DNA of 56,123 bases. Source: JAWXCF01 sp034440515. GTDB lineage: Bacteria > Bacteroidota > Bacteroidia > CAILMK01. Of the stretch, positions 15,303 to 24,837 are shown in pieces. The stretch is from NCBI GenBank assembly GCA_034440515.1, contig JAWXCF010000005.1, forward strand, positions 1 through 56,123. The letters are read 5' to 3'. The position numbers and the translations under genes were made by a program. How positions within the stretch are numbered: the first letter of the stretch is position 1; every line of letters begins with the position of its first letter. Below the pieces are notes generated by a model, which was given only the letters and a program-made list of their open reading frames with translations, had not been told where the DNA came from and ran no database searches.

Positions 15303-18239
15303 ATGTTAACACATTCACGTAAACTTATCCTACCCCTACTTCTTATTTGTTTCTCATTTGTTACAACATTTGCCCAAGAGGGCCCTGTTGGTCAATTGCA
15401 GGGACGTGTCATTGACGGAAATTCTAATGACTTTATGGAAGGCGCCATAGTCAAAATAGAAGGTTTAAAAAAAGGCGCAAGAGTCGACTATGAGGGTAAA
15501 TATAAAATACTCGACATACCAGCAGGTACCTATACCATATTGGTAAACTATGTTGGTTACCAACCACTACGTAAGGAAATGGTTGTAATAAAAGATAAAG
15601 CAGTAGTTGAAATTGACTTTAGCGTATTTGCTGCAGGTCAAGTAATAGAAGTTAGAGGTGTTAAAAAGCAAGGTAATACTACAGTTGCTCTTATAGAAAC
15701 TGTAAAAACACTACCCGTAGTTGGTAACGCTATTTCTTCTCAACAAATTAAAGCCTTACCAGACAGAAGTAGTGGCGATGCCCTAAAGCGTGTGACTGGC
15801 GCAACTATACAAGATAATAAGTTCGCCATTATTCGTGGATTGAACGATAGATATAACGGTGCTATGATAAATGGTTCACCATTACCAAGTACAGAGGCAG
15901 AGCGGAGAGCATTTAGTTTTGATATGATTCCAAGTAATATGTTAGACAACATTATCATTTTGAAAACGGCTTCACCAGATCTTCCTGGCGATTTCTCAGG
16001 TGGTTTAATTCAATTAAATACCAAAGATGTTCCAGATAAACTATTTGTTAATGTCGGTGTCAGTGGCTCATATAATAATTTGACTACAGGCCAAACATTT
16101 TACGGATATGAGGGTGGAAAGACTGACTATTTAGGCAGAGATGATGGCACTAGAAGTATTCCATCTATAGTTCCAGCAGATTATAAGGACTTTTTTGTTA
16201 AACTAAACAAAAATCAACAAGCCGATGCTGGTCGTGTAATTGGTTCAAAAGGTTGGTTGATAGAAAAGTCCAATGCACTGCCGAATGGTAATTTTCAATT
16301 TAGTGTTGGTGCTCCGATTTACTTACGTAAATCTGATAGTGGTACAAGTACTAACCAATTAGGCATAGTATTCTCGATTGACTATAATAATATTAGAAAA
16401 AATAGTTTTGTAAAAAGATATTGGTATAGTGATGTAGCAAGTAGCAGCGCAAGGGAATTAGATTTAACTGATACAACTTCAACCAGTACTTACTCATTAG
16501 GTGGCTTAGCTAACATCACCTATAAGCTAAATAGAAATACCAAATTCTACTTTAAAAATACGCTTAGCCAGAATGCAGAAAATCAAACTACATTGAGACA
16601 GGGTCAAAATATCATTAATGGTTCTCAAGACTTAAATTTTGCTTACCAGTGGACTCAAAACAGATTAACATTTAGCCAATTGGGCGGTGAGCATTTTTTA
16701 GAAAAGTCTAAAATGGTTGTCAACTACAACTTAAGTTATGGTTCATTAACAAGAGAGGTACCATTCTTTAGAAACTTAGGCTTTGCAAGAGCAATTGGAG
16801 ATTTTACAACTCCTTTTGGCTCTAGTATTGGGCAAAATGTAAACGAAGAATCAGCAATATTTTATACAGATTTAACTGAAAATATATATAGTGGAGGTGC
16901 CAATATGACCATTCCTGGTTCTGCGTTTATTCCAACAACTGATGTTAATACTGGTAAGACAACTGGTGGCTTTGGTGGAAATGCAGGAAAAGCTTTTGGA
17001 AAATTTTTAAATGAGTCTGGCTCAATTAAATTTGGAGTTTATAAACAAGATAGAGACAGAGCATTTAATGCAAGATTATTGGGCTTTAAATTAGGTAATC
17101 AACCTATGCCTAATCCAACGAACATCTTGAACTTCGGGTTAGATTCTATTTTCAGAGGCACGAACTTTAGTAAAGATGGTTTTATCTTAGATGACATTAC
17201 CAATAATACGTCCAACTATTCTGCTGCCAGCAAATTAAATTCAGGCTACTTTATGTTTGATGTAAAGCAAGAAAGAATCAGAGCAGTATTTGGTGTTAGG
17301 TTTGAGAGCTATAATCAAAAGATTAATACATTTGGTAAAGGAAATGATCCATTTATTATAGATACTACGAACAACGATTTCCTACCGAGTTTGAATCTTA
17401 CCTATAGAATTAATAAAAAACAAAACTTTAGGGCTTCAGCTTTCAGAAGCTTAGCCAGACCAGAATTTAGAGAATTAGCTGGTTTTGCGTTCTATGACTT
17501 TAATACATTTAGCTTAATATCAGGAAATCCTAATTTGCTTAGAACCAGCATTTGGAACTTTGACGTACGTTATGAGATATATCCTAGAAGTGGTGAAACC
17601 ATTTCTGGTGCCGTATTCCATAAAGATTTTACAAATCCAATTGAACAAGTATTAGGTAATGAAATTAGTGTAGGTAACTTAAGAAGAGAATATTTTAACC
17701 CACAGTCTGCATCACTAACTGGGGCAGAAATTGAGTTTAGAAAGAATATATTTGGTAGAGATAGCTTAAATACACTTACCGTTTTTGGTAATACTGCCTA
17801 TATGTTGTCTAATGTTACTGTAGCTCAAATAGACTCAAATAAAGTATTTAAGCAAGATCGTCCTCTTCAAGGTCAGTCTCCATTTATTGTGAATGTTGGA
17901 CTTCAATTTGTATCAGCTGATACCAGATTGACAGCAACACTATCATACAATAGAATTGGAAATAGAATTTTTAGTGTAGGAACAAAAGTATTTGGAGACA
18001 TATTTGAAAAAGGAAGGAACATAGTTGATGCGCAAGTGAGTTATGGTTTCTTAAAAGAAAATAAACTTTCTGTTAAGGTTGGTTTGAATGATTTGTTAGC
18101 AAATGACCTAGTTTACTTCCAAAATAAAACAAATGAGAAATCTACATACGGGAAGTTTGACAATGCAAACAGTAATGAAATGTTTAGATATAAAATGCCG
18201 AGAATAGTGTCCTTCGGTGTTGCATATAGGATATTTTAA
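15303..18239 (+). CDS. TonB-dependent outer-membrane receptor with CarboxypepD-reg-like domain
   Basis: The 978-residue protein has a signal peptide (1-24, TTFAQE), a carboxypeptidase-regulatory-like beta domain (about 30-100) and a plug (about 115-250; QIKALPDRSSGDALKRVTGA and DLPGDFSGGLIQL). A 22-strand-type barrel ends in Phe978. It would import a ligand using TonB energy; the ligand is unknown. No SusD-like lipoprotein is adjacent, so it is not a standard SusCD glycan system. Instead a secreted T9SS protein gene follows after 123 bases, with similar upstream direct repeats, suggesting they act together (for example capture and uptake). Codon use is ordinary (mostly AGA for Arg), unlike the next gene. 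Confidence 0.92.
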   Translation: MLTHSRKLILPLLLICFSFVTTFAQEGPVGQLQGRVIDGNSNDFMEGAIVKIEGLKKGARVDYEGKYKILDIPAGTYTILVNYVGYQPLRKEMVVIKDKAVVEIDFSVFAAGQVIEVRGVKKQGNTTVALIETVKTLPVVGNAISSQQIKALPDRSSGDALKRVTGATIQDNKFAIIRGLNDRYNGAMINGSPLPSTEAERRAFSFDMIPSNMLDNIIILKTASPDLPGDFSGGLIQLNTKDVPDKLFVNVGVSGSYNNLTTGQTFYGYEGGKTDYLGRDDGTRSIPSIVPADYKDFFVKLNKNQQADAGRVIGSKGWLIEKSNALPNGNFQFSVGAPIYLRKSDSGTSTNQLGIVFSIDYNNIRKNSFVKRYWYSDVASSSARELDLTDTTSTSTYSLGGLANITYKLNRNTKFYFKNTLSQNAENQTTLRQGQNIINGSQDLNFAYQWTQNRLTFSQLGGEHFLEKSKMVVNYNLSYGSLTREVPFFRNLGFARAIGDFTTPFGSSIGQNVNEESAIFYTDLTENIYSGGANMTIPGSAFIPTTDVNTGKTTGGFGGNAGKAFGKFLNESGSIKFGVYKQDRDRAFNARLLGFKLGNQPMPNPTNILNFGLDSIFRGTNFSKDGFILDDITNNTSNYSAASKLNSGYFMFDVKQERIRAVFGVRFESYNQKINTFGKGNDPFIIDTTNNDFLPSLNLTYRINKKQNFRASAFRSLARPEFRELAGFAFYDFNTFSLISGNPNLLRTSIWNFDVRYEIYPRSGETISGAVFHKDFTNPIEQVLGNEISVGNLRREYFNPQSASLTGAEIEFRKNIFGRDSLNTLTVFGNTAYMLSNVTVAQIDSNKVFKQDRPLQGQSPFIVNVGLQFVSADTRLTATLSYNRIGNRIFSVGTKVFGDIFEKGRNIVDAQVSYGFLKENKLSVKVGLNDLLANDLVYFQNKTNEKSTYGKFDNANSNEMFRYKMPRIVSFGVAYRIF

Positions 18240-18287
18240 CGAAAATTATAAAGAAATATTAAGTAAATACCTTTACGTAACATAGTG

Positions 18288-18304
18288 TTAACAATTTCTT
18301 AACA
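18288..18304 (+). repeat. 11-bp-spaced direct repeat TTAACA/TTAACA upstream of T9SS protein
   Basis: Two identical TTAACA hexamers start at 18288 and 18299, and a further TTAACC follows at 18305-18310. The second copy starts 27 bases before the -7 element, a position suitable for an activator. B. subtilis PhoP sites are TTAACA-type repeats with the same 11-base period; whether Bacteroidota PhoB uses this is not known to me. Confidence 0.45.
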
Positions 18305-18325
18305 TTAACCCTTAAGTAGTATTTT

Positions 18326-18333
18326 TACCTTTG
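18326..18333 (+). promoter_or_regulatory. -7 element TACCTTTG for T9SS protein
   Basis: A perfect TAnnTTTG lies 37 bases before the ATG at 18363. There is no TTG at the -33 distance; instead the TTAACA repeats occupy that region, as expected for an activator-dependent promoter. Confidence 0.6.
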
Positions 18334-18362
18334 CCAAAGGAAATTTAAATCATTCCAAATAA

Positions 18363-20048
18363 ATGAAAAGAGCATTACTAATTGCAATTGCAGCGCTGAC
18401 AGTTCAGACTGCTGTAGCTCAGGACTTCAATCCAACTTACTTAAGCGTAATTGGAAGTCGTACTGCGAAATTTAACTACATTACTAAAGACAAAACATTT
18501 TACCGTGACTCAGTTTATATGATCACTGGTATTACTACTGTTAAAGGTAATGCAACATTAACTATTGAAGCAGGTACACTTATCGTAGGTGATACTGCTG
18601 CCAATCAACGTGGTGTATTAATTATCTCTCGTGAGGGTAAAATTAATGCTGTAGGTAAAGTAGATGATCCTATCATCTTCACTTCATTAAAAGCTAAAGG
18701 TAAACGTCAAATTGGTGACTGGGGTGGAATTATCATTTTTGGTAAAGCTCCTTTCAACCAAGCTCCTGGCACTAAATATGAAGGTGGTGTATTAGAAGAT
18801 CCAAGTTCTCCAACTGACCAACAATGGGGTGGTTCTGAGGCTAACCATAATTCTGGTAGCTTAGCGTATGCACGTATTGAGTTTGCAGGTTTCCCATTTG
18901 CTCCAAACCGTGAAGTTAACAGCTTAACAATGGGTGGTGTTGGTAACGGCACTCGTATCGACCACATTCAAGTATCATACGGTGGTGATGATTCTTATGA
19001 GTGGTTTGGTGGTACTAACAATTTGAAATATCTTATCGCTTACAATGGTGTAGATGATGATTTTGATGTTGACTTTGGTTACAGTGGTAAAGTTCAATTT
19101 GGTGTTGCAATCCGTAACCCAAATATTGCAGATGCGAGTCAATCAAATGGTTTCGAAGTTGATAATGATGGTACAGGAACAGGTGCTACGCCGTTCACTA
19201 GTGGTGTATTTAGTAATATAACAATGGTAGGTCCAATGCAGAATTCATCTACACCAATCAATTCACTTTTTGGTCGCGCTGGTCACCTACGTCGTAACAA
19301 CTCATTAAGAATATTTAACTCATTATTTATGGGTTGGAGAACAGGTGTTCAAATTGACGGTACAGGTGCGGCTGCACAAGCTAACGCTCCTGGTGGTTTA
19401 ATTTTCGCAAATAACATTACTCAATCATATCCTGCTGCTGGCAAAATGAATACTTATTTTGACACAATTGGTGTAAGAGGTACATTGAATCCAATGACAT
19501 ATTTTGCTGCTAATAACAATACTAAAATTGATGAAGTAGCTGATGCTGGTTTGACTGATCCATTTAATGCTTCTAAGCCAAATGTTACACCTAAATCAAA
19601 TAGTCCTTTAGCTTCTGGTGGTTTATTCACTAACAATTTATTGACTGATGCTTTCTTTACATCTGTAACTTACCGCGGTGCAGTTGATCCTAACAGAAAC
19701 TGGTTTAATGAGAAATGGGTGAACTTTGATCCAATCAACACTGAATATAAAGAAGGTAAAGCTCGTACTTTTGTTAACATTACTGCTATTGCTAGACCAG
19801 TTACGGAAGTTTCGATTTATCCTAACCCTGCGGCTAATCAAACAACATTCCAGTTTTCAACTGATGTTACTAAACAACTTGATGTTAAAGTTTTAGATAT
19901 CACTGGTAAAGTAGTAGCTAACGTAGCAAATGCTTCATTCAACGGTGGTTCTAACCAAATCAACATCAACACTGAAAATTTAAACAACGGTATGTACTTC
20001 ATTCAAGTGAATGGTGCTGCTTCTGGTAAATTCACAGTAGTTAAATAA
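18363..20048 (+). CDS. Secreted T9SS type A protein, beta-helix-like, probably highly expressed
   Basis: The 561-residue protein has a signal peptide (1-19, TAVAQD), a large repetitive beta-rich body (about 40-460) and a T9SS type A C-terminal domain (about 480-561: VSIYPNPAANQTTFQF, LDVKVLDITGKVV, LNNGMYFIQV). It is therefore exported to the cell surface or medium. The body has motifs LTIEAGTLIVGD, GGVGNGTRIDHIQVSYGGDD and EWFGGTNNLKYL, typical of a Bacteroidota family usually called hypothetical and predicted as a right-handed beta-helix. Arg codons are mostly CGT and Gly mostly GGT, in contrast to AGA-rich neighbours, a sign of very high expression. The gene follows the TonB receptor and ends at a strong terminator. 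Ligand or enzymatic role unknown. Confidence 0.85.
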   Translation: MKRALLIAIAALTVQTAVAQDFNPTYLSVIGSRTAKFNYITKDKTFYRDSVYMITGITTVKGNATLTIEAGTLIVGDTAANQRGVLIISREGKINAVGKVDDPIIFTSLKAKGKRQIGDWGGIIIFGKAPFNQAPGTKYEGGVLEDPSSPTDQQWGGSEANHNSGSLAYARIEFAGFPFAPNREVNSLTMGGVGNGTRIDHIQVSYGGDDSYEWFGGTNNLKYLIAYNGVDDDFDVDFGYSGKVQFGVAIRNPNIADASQSNGFEVDNDGTGTGATPFTSGVFSNITMVGPMQNSSTPINSLFGRAGHLRRNNSLRIFNSLFMGWRTGVQIDGTGAAAQANAPGGLIFANNITQSYPAAGKMNTYFDTIGVRGTLNPMTYFAANNNTKIDEVADAGLTDPFNASKPNVTPKSNSPLASGGLFTNNLLTDAFFTSVTYRGAVDPNRNWFNEKWVNFDPINTEYKEGKARTFVNITAIARPVTEVSIYPNPAANQTTFQFSTDVTKQLDVKVLDITGKVVANVANASFNGGSNQININTENLNNGMYFIQVNGAASGKFTVVK

Positions 20049-20076
20049 GTTTTAATTTAATATTTTAATCTATATG

Positions 20077-20109
20077 CCGCTGGTCATTAATTTGATCAGC
20101 GGTTTTTTT
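20077..20109 (+). terminator. Rho-independent terminator after T9SS protein
   Basis: A 10-bp stem CCGCTGGTCA / TGATCAGCGG (20077-20086 with 20093-20102, one G-U pair) is followed by seven T residues and a further T-rich tract. Confidence 0.92.
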
Positions 20110-20179
20110 ATTTTTTTTTGTTTCATTACATACTTATTTCTATAAAATTCGTATTTACATATATATACTACTTAATGTT

Positions 20180-20767
20180 ATGAGTGATAATATAGGACTA
20201 TGGGTTAATGATGAAGCTCCCGGTTTGGGAAAATTGTTAATATCTGAGCCATTTATGGCTGACGATAATTTCAGCAGGTCTGTTATATACATTACAGCTT
20301 GGGATGAAACAGAAGGTGTTATTGGATTTATTTTGAATAAGTCCGTTCACCTAAACCTAACTGACGTGATTGATTTAAAGACCAACCTTCAGATTCCATT
20401 ATTTTTGGGTGGACCTGTTAAGAAGGATTCGCTTCATTTTATATATAAAAGCACTTATGCATTATATGAGGGCAGCCGAAACATTAATGCAGATATATGG
20501 TGGGGTGGTGATTTTGAAGCTCTAAAAGACGAAATCGTGAATAATAACATAGTCGCAGAAGACTATAAGTTCTTCTTAGGCTACAGTGGTTGGGGAATAG
20601 AACAGTTGCAAGGTGAAATGATAGAAAAAAGTTGGATAGTCACCTCTACAAATTCTGACGAAGTATTTCATATTGATCAAGACCTAATTTGGAGGGAAGT
20701 ATTACGTAGGAAGGGAGGTCAATACCATTTGCTAAGTAATTTTCCTAGAAATCCCCAACACAATTAA
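20180..20767 (+). CDS. YqgE/AlgH family protein
   Basis: The 195-residue soluble protein matches YqgE/AlgH along its length: PGLGKLLISEPFMADDNFSR at the start, GVIGFILNKS, FLGGPVKKDSL and FFLGYSGWGIEQLQGEM. The family is widespread and crystallised but has no proven function; AlgH in Pseudomonas was linked to alginate regulation. Its stop overlaps the tail of the convergent O-antigen ligase-like gene by 4 bases. No perfect -7 element is seen upstream, although the preceding terminator separates it from the T9SS gene. Confidence 0.92.
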   Translation: MSDNIGLWVNDEAPGLGKLLISEPFMADDNFSRSVIYITAWDETEGVIGFILNKSVHLNLTDVIDLKTNLQIPLFLGGPVKKDSLHFIYKSTYALYEGSRNINADIWWGGDFEALKDEIVNNNIVAEDYKFFLGYSGWGIEQLQGEMIEKSWIVTSTNSDEVFHIDQDLIWREVLRRKGGQYHLLSNFPRNPQHN

Positions 20768-22239
20768 TTTAATAGCCCTTTACTTCCTTTATACTGAATG
20801 TCTATAGCGCATAACATACCCAATAATGCATAGAACGGACTAGCTGCTTTATCTACGTCTAGATAGTTGTTTAAAAATCCGTGAATAAAATAGGTAGTCA
20901 ACCCAAGTAATGCTGCCATTGCTAGGTACCTAAATTCATCAGGTAAATCAGAGTAAACTAGTTTCATACCGTAATACAGCATTACAAACAGAAGCAATAC
21001 CATAAATAGGCAGCCTAACACGCCTTGCTCTACTAGAGGACCGATATATTCACTATGCGCATTGCCAAGATTACCTCCACGTGTGCTAATAATGGTCATT
21101 TCTGAACTAAGTTGGTAGGAAGCATATTGAAACATATAAGTGCCAGGACCCCAACCTAATATCGGTTTTTCTTTCCACATTCTGAAAGCAGATTTCCATC
21201 TGTTTATACGTTCTGTATTACTAGCATCTGTACTTATGTTAGTTACACTTTTTAGTACTTTATTTACGTCATCTTTCTTAGACTGAGACACTGTCTTATT
21301 CTCCCTTAGCTTTTCATAAATTGTATTCTGCAAGAATGCTAAACCTACCAGGGCAAACAACAACATAAATACGACTTGCCTAAACTTAATTTTAAGTCTA
21401 AGTATTATGAATAATATAGTAGCACAGGCCATTCCAATCCAAGCAGCTCTGGTATAAGACCAAACTAATGCAAGTAAGAATATCCCCAACAGGGTGGCAG
21501 CAAATATTCTATATAGGTTATTTTTATGAAGTCGGCCACCATAAAAAGCTATAATGGCTAAAAATGGAATAAACATAGTTAATACGACTGCATAAATACC
21601 GTGGTCGCTGAAATAAGGTACCAATGCCTTAGAACTGTAGGCTTGATTAAAGTTATGATTAACGTGCCTAGACCAAGCATAGCCAATAGGGAACAACATA
21701 GAAACCACAAATGCCATAACAAATGCCAATATAAATGATGGCTTTTTATAATAGTACGAACCAATGAGATAGAATGAGGTAATAAACCATAGCCTACTGA
21801 TAAAGAATTTAATGCTGACTAGCGGCATTGTACTACTTAACGAAGTGACTAATACCCATAATGTCTGTGTGAAAAGTATAATCGTAATAGGATGCTTACT
21901 AATCTGTAAATCGAATTGTCCAGTTATTACCAGTCTTAGCCAGAATAGCATTAGAAACACGATAAGGATTGGCTCACTGGGTAAACTTATTCCCAGTCCC
22001 ATATCTGCCAATTCTATTTGTCGACTAAATGGCGTGCAAAATGCTAATACCAAAAGTGCCTTATCGGGATATACAAATATGAATAAGAAAATGATAATGG
22101 CTGCAGGCACCAATGAAATAGCCCATTGGTCATAAGCAATGCAAACAACATTTGCTAATATAAAGGCTATAATGACCATAAGCGGCCAAATGATTCCCTT
22201 AACCTTATAACTTAACGTATGATTCTGATCGGGTATCAT
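20764..22239 (-). CDS. O-antigen ligase / polymerase family membrane protein (Wzy/WaaL-like)
   Basis: The 491-residue protein has about 12 hydrophobic helices and a large periplasmic loop (about 290-385). That loop carries the Wzy_C signature: SYTRAAWIG before it, ILGWGPGTY and GNAHSEYIGPLVEQGVLG after it. Such proteins polymerise repeat units or ligate glycans to a lipid or protein acceptor on the periplasmic side. The gene overlaps the Wzz-like gene by 35 bases and is the last of a flippase, chain-length and polymerase operon. Whether it is polymerase or ligase cannot be decided from sequence; the Wzz-like neighbour favours polymerase. Confidence 0.85.
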   Translation of the reverse strand: MIPDQNHTLSYKVKGIIWPLMVIIAFILANVVCIAYDQWAISLVPAAIIIFLFIFVYPDKALLVLAFCTPFSRQIELADMGLGISLPSEPILIVFLMLFWLRLVITGQFDLQISKHPITIILFTQTLWVLVTSLSSTMPLVSIKFFISRLWFITSFYLIGSYYYKKPSFILAFVMAFVVSMLFPIGYAWSRHVNHNFNQAYSSKALVPYFSDHGIYAVVLTMFIPFLAIIAFYGGRLHKNNLYRIFAATLLGIFLLALVWSYTRAAWIGMACATILFIILRLKIKFRQVVFMLLFALVGLAFLQNTIYEKLRENKTVSQSKKDDVNKVLKSVTNISTDASNTERINRWKSAFRMWKEKPILGWGPGTYMFQYASYQLSSEMTIISTRGGNLGNAHSEYIGPLVEQGVLGCLFMVLLLFVMLYYGMKLVYSDLPDEFRYLAMAALLGLTTYFIHGFLNNYLDVDKAASPFYALLGMLCAIDIQYKGSKGLLN

Positions 22240-23299
22240 TAGTTACGTAAGTATTCGTAATCTTGGTAGCCTTGTGGCGCTTATCTATGAACCTATTATA
22301 GTTATCATATGCAGCCAGAACCAATATACTCATAGCAAAGGTAGCAAGTGCAGAAATCAAGACTATTATAGATCTTCTAGGGTACTCTTTTATTTCTGAA
22401 GGTTTAGCAGTATTTACGGTGAATGTCGCCCTTAGAAATTTTTCAGCATCTGTTTTAGCTTCTTCCAGTTTGTTCTTAAGTAAAGATAATTCCCTATTCT
22501 CGTACTCAATTTTGTCTAAAAATGATTTTTGAACTGGGCTATATTTACTTCTAAGTTCAAATACTCGTTTTAGTTCAGTCATATTTTTTCCTGAACCTCT
22601 AGCTAATGCACTGTAATATTCAGACTCAACGCCAGATGATTGTAATGAAAATGGAGGTACACCCATTTCTCCCAATACCTGTAAACTATCTACCATCAGA
22701 TTAATCGAGGCTAATTTTTGATTGTAGGTTTCTTCTACTATTACTAGGGCCTCTTTGGCACGGGTACTCTGTATGTTGTACTTTGCACTATCTAGCAGGT
22801 GCAAAATGTCATTTGCCATATTTGCTGCAATTACTGGGTCTTGGTCTAATACACTTATTTCTATAGACATATACTCCGTCCTTTTGTAATTGACCCTTTT
22901 GCGAAATTTCTGACCTAATTTGGTCTCTAAATATCTGGTGTCAGCATCGAACCCATAGTGATCCTTTAATCTATATTTTTTTATTACTTTTTCTGTTATT
23001 TCATCACTTTGCAACAATTGTAGCAACTGTTCTGCCTCCTCTTCCTCACCAAATGCAAGTACATCTTGTTTTTCAAATGACCCAGTACTTAATATGGCGT
23101 GCGAAATGGAGTTGGTTGTACTAGGATACAGTATTACCGATGATTTATAGAGGGGGATAATGAAAAATGAACTAGAAAATATAATACTCGCTATAATGGC
23201 TAATCCTATAGCGGCTAATATTATCCACCTATACTTATTTACAAAGTCTAATACTACCGTGAAATTTAAGTTCGCCTCTTGCGACTTCTCTTGAATCAT
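22205..23299 (-). CDS. Wzz-type polysaccharide chain-length determinant, no kinase domain
   Basis: The 364-residue protein has two membrane segments (about 24-46 and 315-335) around a periplasmic, partly coiled-coil region (about 150-285). Before the second segment is the Pro-containing PSEIKEYPRRS, as expected in Wzz/PCP proteins. It would set the length of the polysaccharide made by the overlapping Wzy-like protein. It lacks the C-terminal BY-kinase domain found in Wzc-type fusions, and no separate kinase gene is nearby, although a CpsB-type phosphatase is encoded at 45.8 kb. It starts 25 bases after the flippase gene. Confidence 0.85.
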   Translation of the reverse strand: MIQEKSQEANLNFTVVLDFVNKYRWIILAAIGLAIIASIIFSSSFFIIPLYKSSVILYPSTTNSISHAILSTGSFEKQDVLAFGEEEEAEQLLQLLQSDEITEKVIKKYRLKDHYGFDADTRYLETKLGQKFRKRVNYKRTEYMSIEISVLDQDPVIAANMANDILHLLDSAKYNIQSTRAKEALVIVEETYNQKLASINLMVDSLQVLGEMGVPPFSLQSSGVESEYYSALARGSGKNMTELKRVFELRSKYSPVQKSFLDKIEYENRELSLLKNKLEEAKTDAEKFLRATFTVNTAKPSEIKEYPRRSIIVLISALATFAMSILVLAAYDNYNRFIDKRHKATKITNTYVTNDTRSESYVKL

Positions 23300-23324
23300 A
23301 TATTTACGTAAAGTGGTACCTTAT

Positions 23325-24767
23325 TTAACGCTTAAAACTTGCCTTTATTTGACCAATATTAATAATTTGAAGCACGACAGCTAATATAATACTGATCCCA
23401 GTAATAATGGCGATACGGACGGGCAAAGTTAAATCATACATAGGTAAGTATCTATACAATAATTGTGTGATAAGACCTAAAAATATGAGTTTAATAAATA
23501 CTGTTAAATCATAACTAATTTTTAGCTTGCGATGGGCATAGATCAATTGAGACAAAGCAATGAAGCTTTGTGTGCAGAGAGTTGCTGCTACGGCACCTAA
23601 AGCTCCGTACTGAGGAATTAAAACTAGATTGACCAATATATTTAAAGCCAAACCTATTGCGCTGCTGATGTTTAGATACTTTAATTCCCCTGCAGCTGTA
23701 AGTAATGTACCGAATACATAAGTTACAGTATGTGCAATGAATGTAAACATTAAAATACCAAACACTTCAGCTCCATATCTACCCACGCTTGGGTTAAATA
23801 GATTTACCAACTCAAACCTATTATTGTAACTAGCTAGACATACCCAAATACCACAGCAAACTAACAACGAAAAAGCCTGATATACAATTTGACGAGCATT
23901 TTTTCGCTGATGAAGTAAATCTGTTATGGCAGGCAGCAATATTTGACTAACTAAGTACGGCAGCATTACGGCGGCATCTAATAGCCTGAACCCTGCAGCA
24001 TATATACCTGTTTGCTCTGCACCATTTTCAGCATATCTTTCTATCATCACTCCGTCTATTCTGGTGTATAAAGTCATTAATATACCTAGTAATGCATACG
24101 GGTAACTTAGTTGCAATAAGGACTGTAATTTAGTCTTACTAGTATTGGTGATAGATAGTGGAGCCGGTAAATTTTTATTAAATTTTAGATATCCAAATGC
24201 TAAAAAGGATGTAAACCCTGTTGCTAAGGCTTGTGTCATAGCAAAACTTTCTATACTTAACTCTGCTTTTCCAGTCACAGTAAATAATAGGTAACAACCA
24301 GCTATAATCATTATAAGCCTATCAACTACACTGAAAATGCTATCTACGTTATAGTATTGGAGACCTGAAATATTAGACCTGAAATAGAGCAGAGCAGAAA
24401 TGCTGATTTGGTAAAATATCAGCCAAAATAAAACGACTTGATTGTCTTGACCAATAAAAATGGCTAATATCCAAGTTGCAACCCCATATACCAAACTTAA
24501 TATCAATTTTATAGGGAGAAGATTTGCCAATTGTACTCTAAACAAGTTAGGGTCCTTTACTAAATTCTTTTGATTGTAAGTGTGAATACCTGGATCTAAT
24601 ATAATTTGTAAATAGTAGGTAATAGAAAATGCAACAAAATATAAACCATATGCTGCATTGCCTACTGCATTTTGCACCCCACGTTCTATAATAAGTAACC
24701 AAATAGGCTTTATCAGCACGTTAAGGGAAACGAGCAATATGATGCTTGTAGTTATCTTTTTACTCAA
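23325..24767 (-). CDS. Polysaccharide flippase (Wzx-like, MOP superfamily)
   Basis: The 480-residue protein has about 14 hydrophobic helices with the MOP/Wzx pattern. Near residue 225 it has YPYALLGILMTLYTRIDGVMIERY and in the C-terminal half ISSAIGLALNILVNLVLIP. It would move undecaprenyl-linked repeat units across the inner membrane. The start is TTG at 24767: no ATG or GTG exists in frame near the N-terminus or upstream, and a perfect -7 element lies 23-30 bases upstream. It is the first gene of the operon flippase, Wzz-like, Wzy-like. Confidence 0.88.
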   Translation of the reverse strand: MSKKITTSIILLVSLNVLIKPIWLLIIERGVQNAVGNAAYGLYFVAFSITYYLQIILDPGIHTYNQKNLVKDPNLFRVQLANLLPIKLILSLVYGVATWILAIFIGQDNQVVLFWLIFYQISISALLYFRSNISGLQYYNVDSIFSVVDRLIMIIAGCYLLFTVTGKAELSIESFAMTQALATGFTSFLAFGYLKFNKNLPAPLSITNTSKTKLQSLLQLSYPYALLGILMTLYTRIDGVMIERYAENGAEQTGIYAAGFRLLDAAVMLPYLVSQILLPAITDLLHQRKNARQIVYQAFSLLVCCGIWVCLASYNNRFELVNLFNPSVGRYGAEVFGILMFTFIAHTVTYVFGTLLTAAGELKYLNISSAIGLALNILVNLVLIPQYGALGAVAATLCTQSFIALSQLIYAHRKLKISYDLTVFIKLIFLGLITQLLYRYLPMYDLTLPVRIAIITGISIILAVVLQIINIGQIKASFKR

Positions 24768-24789
24768 TAGTTGGGCGTAAATGCAACCA

Positions 24790-24797
24790 CAAATATA
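24790..24797 (-). promoter_or_regulatory. -7 element TATATTTG for polysaccharide operon
   Basis: A perfect TAnnTTTG on the minus strand predicts a start near 24783 and a 16-base leader to the TTG codon at 24767. It is divergent from the coaD promoter. Confidence 0.5.
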
Positions 24798-24825
24798 TTG
24801 GCTATTAATATTAAGGCATTAGAAT

Positions 24826-24833
24826 TACTTTTG
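24826..24833 (+). promoter_or_regulatory. -7 element TACTTTTG for coaD
   Basis: This perfect TAnnTTTG ends only four bases before the ATG. A TTG at 24798-24800 could serve as -33 with a 25-base spacer, slightly long. The transcript would be nearly leaderless. Confidence 0.45.
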
Positions 24834-24837
24834 TGAT

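Noticed and set aside
15235..15303. 22-codon frame ending TAATG at the TonB receptor start, like a coupled leader peptide
   Set aside because: The -7 element TAAATTTG lies inside this frame, so its ATG would be upstream of the transcript start; its first codons also coincide with the direct repeat.
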